From positions 1 through 64,000 of the forward strand of contig NZ_JAUYTS010000056.1 in assembly GCF_030695085.1 (NCBI RefSeq): a stretch of 64,000 bases of DNA, written 5' to 3'. This DNA comes from Falsiroseomonas sp. (lineage in GTDB: Bacteria; Pseudomonadota; Alphaproteobacteria; Acetobacterales; Acetobacteraceae). This document shows, in pieces, positions 61,785-64,000 of the stretch (position 1 is the first letter of the stretch; the number at the start of each line of letters is the position of its first letter). Position numbers and translations under genes: made by a program. The notes beneath the pieces are model-generated. The model had not been told where the DNA came from, made no database searches, and was given only the letters and a program-made list of their open reading frames with translations.

Positions 61785-62513
61785 TCAGAACAGCGCCGTC
61801 AGCATCCCCGCCCGCAGCATCGTCTCCGCCCGGCCCAGATCGCGCGGGGTGGAAAGGTGGAACCAGGCGCCGTCATGCACCAGGCCGAACAGCCGGCCGG
61901 ATTCGATGGCGCGGTCATAGACCAGGTTCAGGCTGAACGGCCCCTTCGGCACGTCCCGGAACAAAGCCGGGGATAGAATCTGGACCCCGCCGAACAGGTA
62001 CGGGGAGATCTCCTGCTCCTCCGGGCGCCGCAGCGCGCCCATCGGATCGACGAAAAAATCGCCGCGCCCGGCTTCGCCATCCACCTGCGCGGTGCGGACC
62101 AGCAGCAGCAGCGCGTCCATGCTCCCGGGGTCGAAATTGGCTGCCAGGCGCTGCAGGGCGGGTGTCGGGCCATCGAGCCAGAAGGCATCGCCGTTCACCA
62201 CGGCGAAGGGGCCCTCGCCCAGATGCGGCAGGGCCTGGGCGACGCCGCCGCCGGTCTCCAGCAGCACGTCTTCTCGCAGCACCAGCCGGTCCGGCGCATC
62301 ATGCGCGGCGACGGCTTCCGCCACCTGGTCGGCGAACCAATGCGCGTTCACCACATGGTGCTGCACCCCGGCATCGCGCAGCCGGTCCAGCGCATGGTGC
62401 AGCAGGGACCGGCCTTCCAGCATCAGCAGCGGCTTCGGCCGGTCATCGGTAAGCGGCCGCATCCGCGTGCCGAGCCCGGCGGCGAGCACCATGGCGTGGG
62501 TCAGGGCGATCAT
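61785..62513 (-). CDS. murU: N-acetylmuramate alpha-1-phosphate uridylyltransferase (MurU-like)
   Basis: 242 residues. Nucleotidyltransferase signature MVLAAGLGTRMRPLTDDRPKPLL, then FAVVNGDAFWLD for the metal-binding aspartate. It closely follows the kinase AmgK with an ATGA overlap; AmgK and MurU together make UDP-MurNAc from recycled MurNAc, bypassing de novo synthesis and giving fosfomycin tolerance in pseudomonads. Generic annotation as mannose-1-phosphate guanylyltransferase is the alternative; the pairing favours MurU. Confidence 0.85.
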   Translation of the reverse strand: MIALTHAMVLAAGLGTRMRPLTDDRPKPLLMLEGRSLLHHALDRLRDAGVQHHVVNAHWFADQVAEAVAAHDAPDRLVLREDVLLETGGGVAQALPHLGEGPFAVVNGDAFWLDGPTPALQRLAANFDPGSMDALLLLVRTAQVDGEAGRGDFFVDPMGALRRPEEQEISPYLFGGVQILSPALFRDVPKGPFSLNLVYDRAIESGRLFGLVHDGAWFHLSTPRDLGRAETMLRAGMLTALF

Positions 62514-63505
62514 GCCGCTTCGGTCTCCAGCCCCGCCGGATTGGCGCGCAGTCCGGGGGGTACATGGGTGTCGAGGAACCCGGCCAGCGGCGCCGCCGCC
62601 TCGTGTTCCAGCGCCCGCGCCAGCAGCGCCCAGCAGCGCGGCCCGTGGCGCAGGTAGTGCGTCTTGCCATCCCGTCGCGCCAGCCGCACCCAGAGGCAGG
62701 CGACGCGCAGATGCCGCTGCGCCGCATGGGCGGCCATCGCAGCGCGGAACGCTGCCGCATCCAGTTCCGGCCGCAATGCCAGGTAGCGCGCGATGCAGGC
62801 CTCCCGCAGCGCCGGGTCCACATCCCGGCGCGCATCCTCGACCAGGGAAACGAGGTCATAGGCCGGGTGGCCGAGCGCCGCGTCCTGGAAATCCAGCAGC
62901 CCGACATCGGCCGGCGGCGCACGGTCCGGCAGCGGCATCAGATTGGCCGGGAAGAAATCCCGGTGCACGAAGCCGGCGGCGGCGTGGGGCGCCAGCATGG
63001 CGTGGATCGCCCGGCCGAAATCTCCCCCGATCGCCTCCGATGGCGCCTCTCCGAACGCCGCCGGCCACCACCATTCGAGAAACGTGGCCGCGGCGGTATC
63101 GGCCATGCGGACGGAATCCCACTCCGGCAGGCCCTCGGGCGGCGGCACCGCATGCAGCCGGGCCAGCGCCGCGGTGGCGGCCAGATAGTGCGGCGCAGGG
63201 TCCGCGCCGGCATCCAGAAGCTGCGCCATGGTGCTGGCGCCGAAATCCTCGATGAGGGCAAAGCCCTGGCGTGCATCCGCCGCCAGCACCTCCGGCGCGG
63301 AAAGCCCGGCGGCACGCAGATGCGCGGCGATGGCGATGAACGGCCCGAGATCCTCCTGCGGCGGCGGCGCCTCCATCAGCAGCGCCGGGCGGGGGCCGCC
63401 GACCAGCCGCGTATAGCGGCGGAAGGAGGCATCGGCCGGCAGGGGTTGCCGCGCCGCGCCCACGAAGTCGTGGTCGGCCAGGAAGGCGACGGCCTCGGCC
63501 CTCAC
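62510..63505 (-). CDS. amgK: Anomeric MurNAc/GlcNAc kinase (AmgK-like)
   Basis: 331 residues from GTG 63505, overlapping the tsaE stop (GTGA). Aminoglycoside-phosphotransferase fold: PLPADASFRRYTRLV for the glycine-like loop, FALIEDFGASTMAQLL, the catalytic HRDFFPANLM and the metal motif LLDFQDAALGHPAYDLVSL. AmgK phosphorylates MurNAc or GlcNAc at C1. In alphaproteobacteria this gene usually sits between tsaE and murU, as here. Confidence 0.85.
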   Translation of the reverse strand: MRAEAVAFLADHDFVGAARQPLPADASFRRYTRLVGGPRPALLMEAPPPQEDLGPFIAIAAHLRAAGLSAPEVLAADARQGFALIEDFGASTMAQLLDAGADPAPHYLAATAALARLHAVPPPEGLPEWDSVRMADTAAATFLEWWWPAAFGEAPSEAIGGDFGRAIHAMLAPHAAAGFVHRDFFPANLMPLPDRAPPADVGLLDFQDAALGHPAYDLVSLVEDARRDVDPALREACIARYLALRPELDAAAFRAAMAAHAAQRHLRVACLWVRLARRDGKTHYLRHGPRCWALLARALEHEAAAPLAGFLDTHVPPGLRANPAGLETEAA

Positions 63506-63954
63506 GCGCCAACTCCGTGCAGTCGTCCGGCCCAGCCGGTCAGGGTTGCCACGCGCGATGTCTCCGTCGGGCCGGGGGCCAGGGTCAGGGTCAGCGCCTC
63601 GGCCGGGCGCAGCGGGCCGAGGCGGTCGGGCCATTCGATCAGGCAGATGCCATCCCGCGCCTCCTCCCAGCCCAGCTCGTCCAGGCCGTCGGGGCCATCC
63701 AGGCGCCAGAGGTCGAAATGGAAGGCCGGCCCGGCGGGCAGGTCGTAGGATTGCACCAGGGTGAAGGTGGGCGAGGGTACTTCCAGCGCCGGATCCCCCG
63801 AGGCAGCCCGCAGGAAGGCGCGGGCGAAGGCGGATTTGCCGGCGCCGAGCGGGCCTTCCAGCAGCAGCGCATCGCCCGGCCGGGTGCGCGCGGCAAGCTG
63901 CGCGGCCAGCGCCGCGGTGGCGGCCTCATCGGCCAGGGAGAGAATCAGGGACAT
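63502..63954 (-). CDS. tsaE: tRNA threonylcarbamoyladenosine synthesis ATPase TsaE
   Basis: 150 residues from ATG 63954. P-loop LEGPLGAGKSAFARAFLRA, the VPSPTFTLVQSY switch segment, FHFDLWRL and the LIEWPDRLG block. TsaE works with TsaB/TsaD to form the t6A37 modification of ANN-decoding tRNAs. First gene visible in the minus-strand block; its promoter is probably beyond or at the right edge. Confidence 0.95.
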   Translation of the reverse strand: MSLILSLADEAATAALAAQLAARTRPGDALLLEGPLGAGKSAFARAFLRAASGDPALEVPSPTFTLVQSYDLPAGPAFHFDLWRLDGPDGLDELGWEEARDGICLIEWPDRLGPLRPAEALTLTLAPGPTETSRVATLTGWAGRLHGVGA

Positions 63955-64000
63955 GCGCGGCGGCAATCTGCCTCGCCGCCACTGCACCGCACAAGCCGTG

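Noticed and set aside
58754..61936. 1060-codon open frame opposite addB
   Set aside because: Antisense shadow with no recognisable motifs; addB is intact.

Overview
The window is uniformly GC-rich (roughly 70% by eye), with short or overlapping gene junctions (many ATGA, GTGA and TGATG overlaps). It carries several alphaproteobacterial gene blocks: hemH-HAD-hemJ-rho, rph-rdgB, accD-folC, and tsaE-amgK-murU-addB-addA-trxA. It also has a 180 kDa-class NAD-glutamate dehydrogenase. I infer an Acetobacteraceae (Roseomonas-like) chromosome; the family-level call is inference, alphaproteobacterium is well supported. No tRNA, rRNA, CRISPR array, prophage or transposase was seen.

Layout. 1-2.7 kb: the end of hemW and two tandem pyruvyl-transferase-family paralogues. 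2.8-7.6 kb: rsmI divergent from an LpoA-like lipoprotein, an orphan PhoR-like kinase and a GH1-type hydrolase. 7.6-13.7 kb: hemH, a HAD phosphatase, hemJ, rho with a long leader, a small alarmone hydrolase, then rdgB and rph on the other strand. 13.7-14.7 kb: an AT-richer HNH island. 14.7-20.2 kb: surface-glycan genes (PglF/WbpM-type dehydratase, FkbM methyltransferase, WecA-type phosphoglycosyltransferase) with a GST and a VOC protein between. 20.2-24.3 kb: a TAXI-TRAP transporter operon with an internal intrinsic terminator and two trailing exported proteins. 24.4-32.6 kb: a CBS/BON protein behind a good FNR/FixK-type box, a metallo-hydrolase, an MFS carrier, a mismatch glycosylase and the giant GDH. 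32.7-36.3 kb: two JmjC/cupin oxygenase paralogues flanking an OmpA-like protein and a lipoprotein made of SDSDPxD repeats. 36.3-38.4 kb: a divergent MFS/AraC pair.

38.3-46.3 kb is the least explained part. Two minus-strand gene sets surround one plus-strand membrane protein. They contain a beta-carbonic-anhydrase-like protein, two proteins resembling the bacterial mitofilin (Mic60) C-terminal region, a phosphate-binding-protein-like exported protein, a DUF6524-like and a DUF4239-like membrane protein, and several exported unknowns. A roughly 110-residue domain occurs both fused to the carbonic-anhydrase-like protein and as a stand-alone gene, which ties the two sets together. This is the main candidate for an undescribed envelope-associated system.

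46.4-64 kb: a dihydropyrimidinase, a large inverted palindromic repeat, OxyR, accD-folC, an NCS2 nucleobase permease with a C-terminal extension, a PQQ-type sugar dehydrogenase, then the trxA/addAB/murU/amgK/tsaE block on the minus strand.
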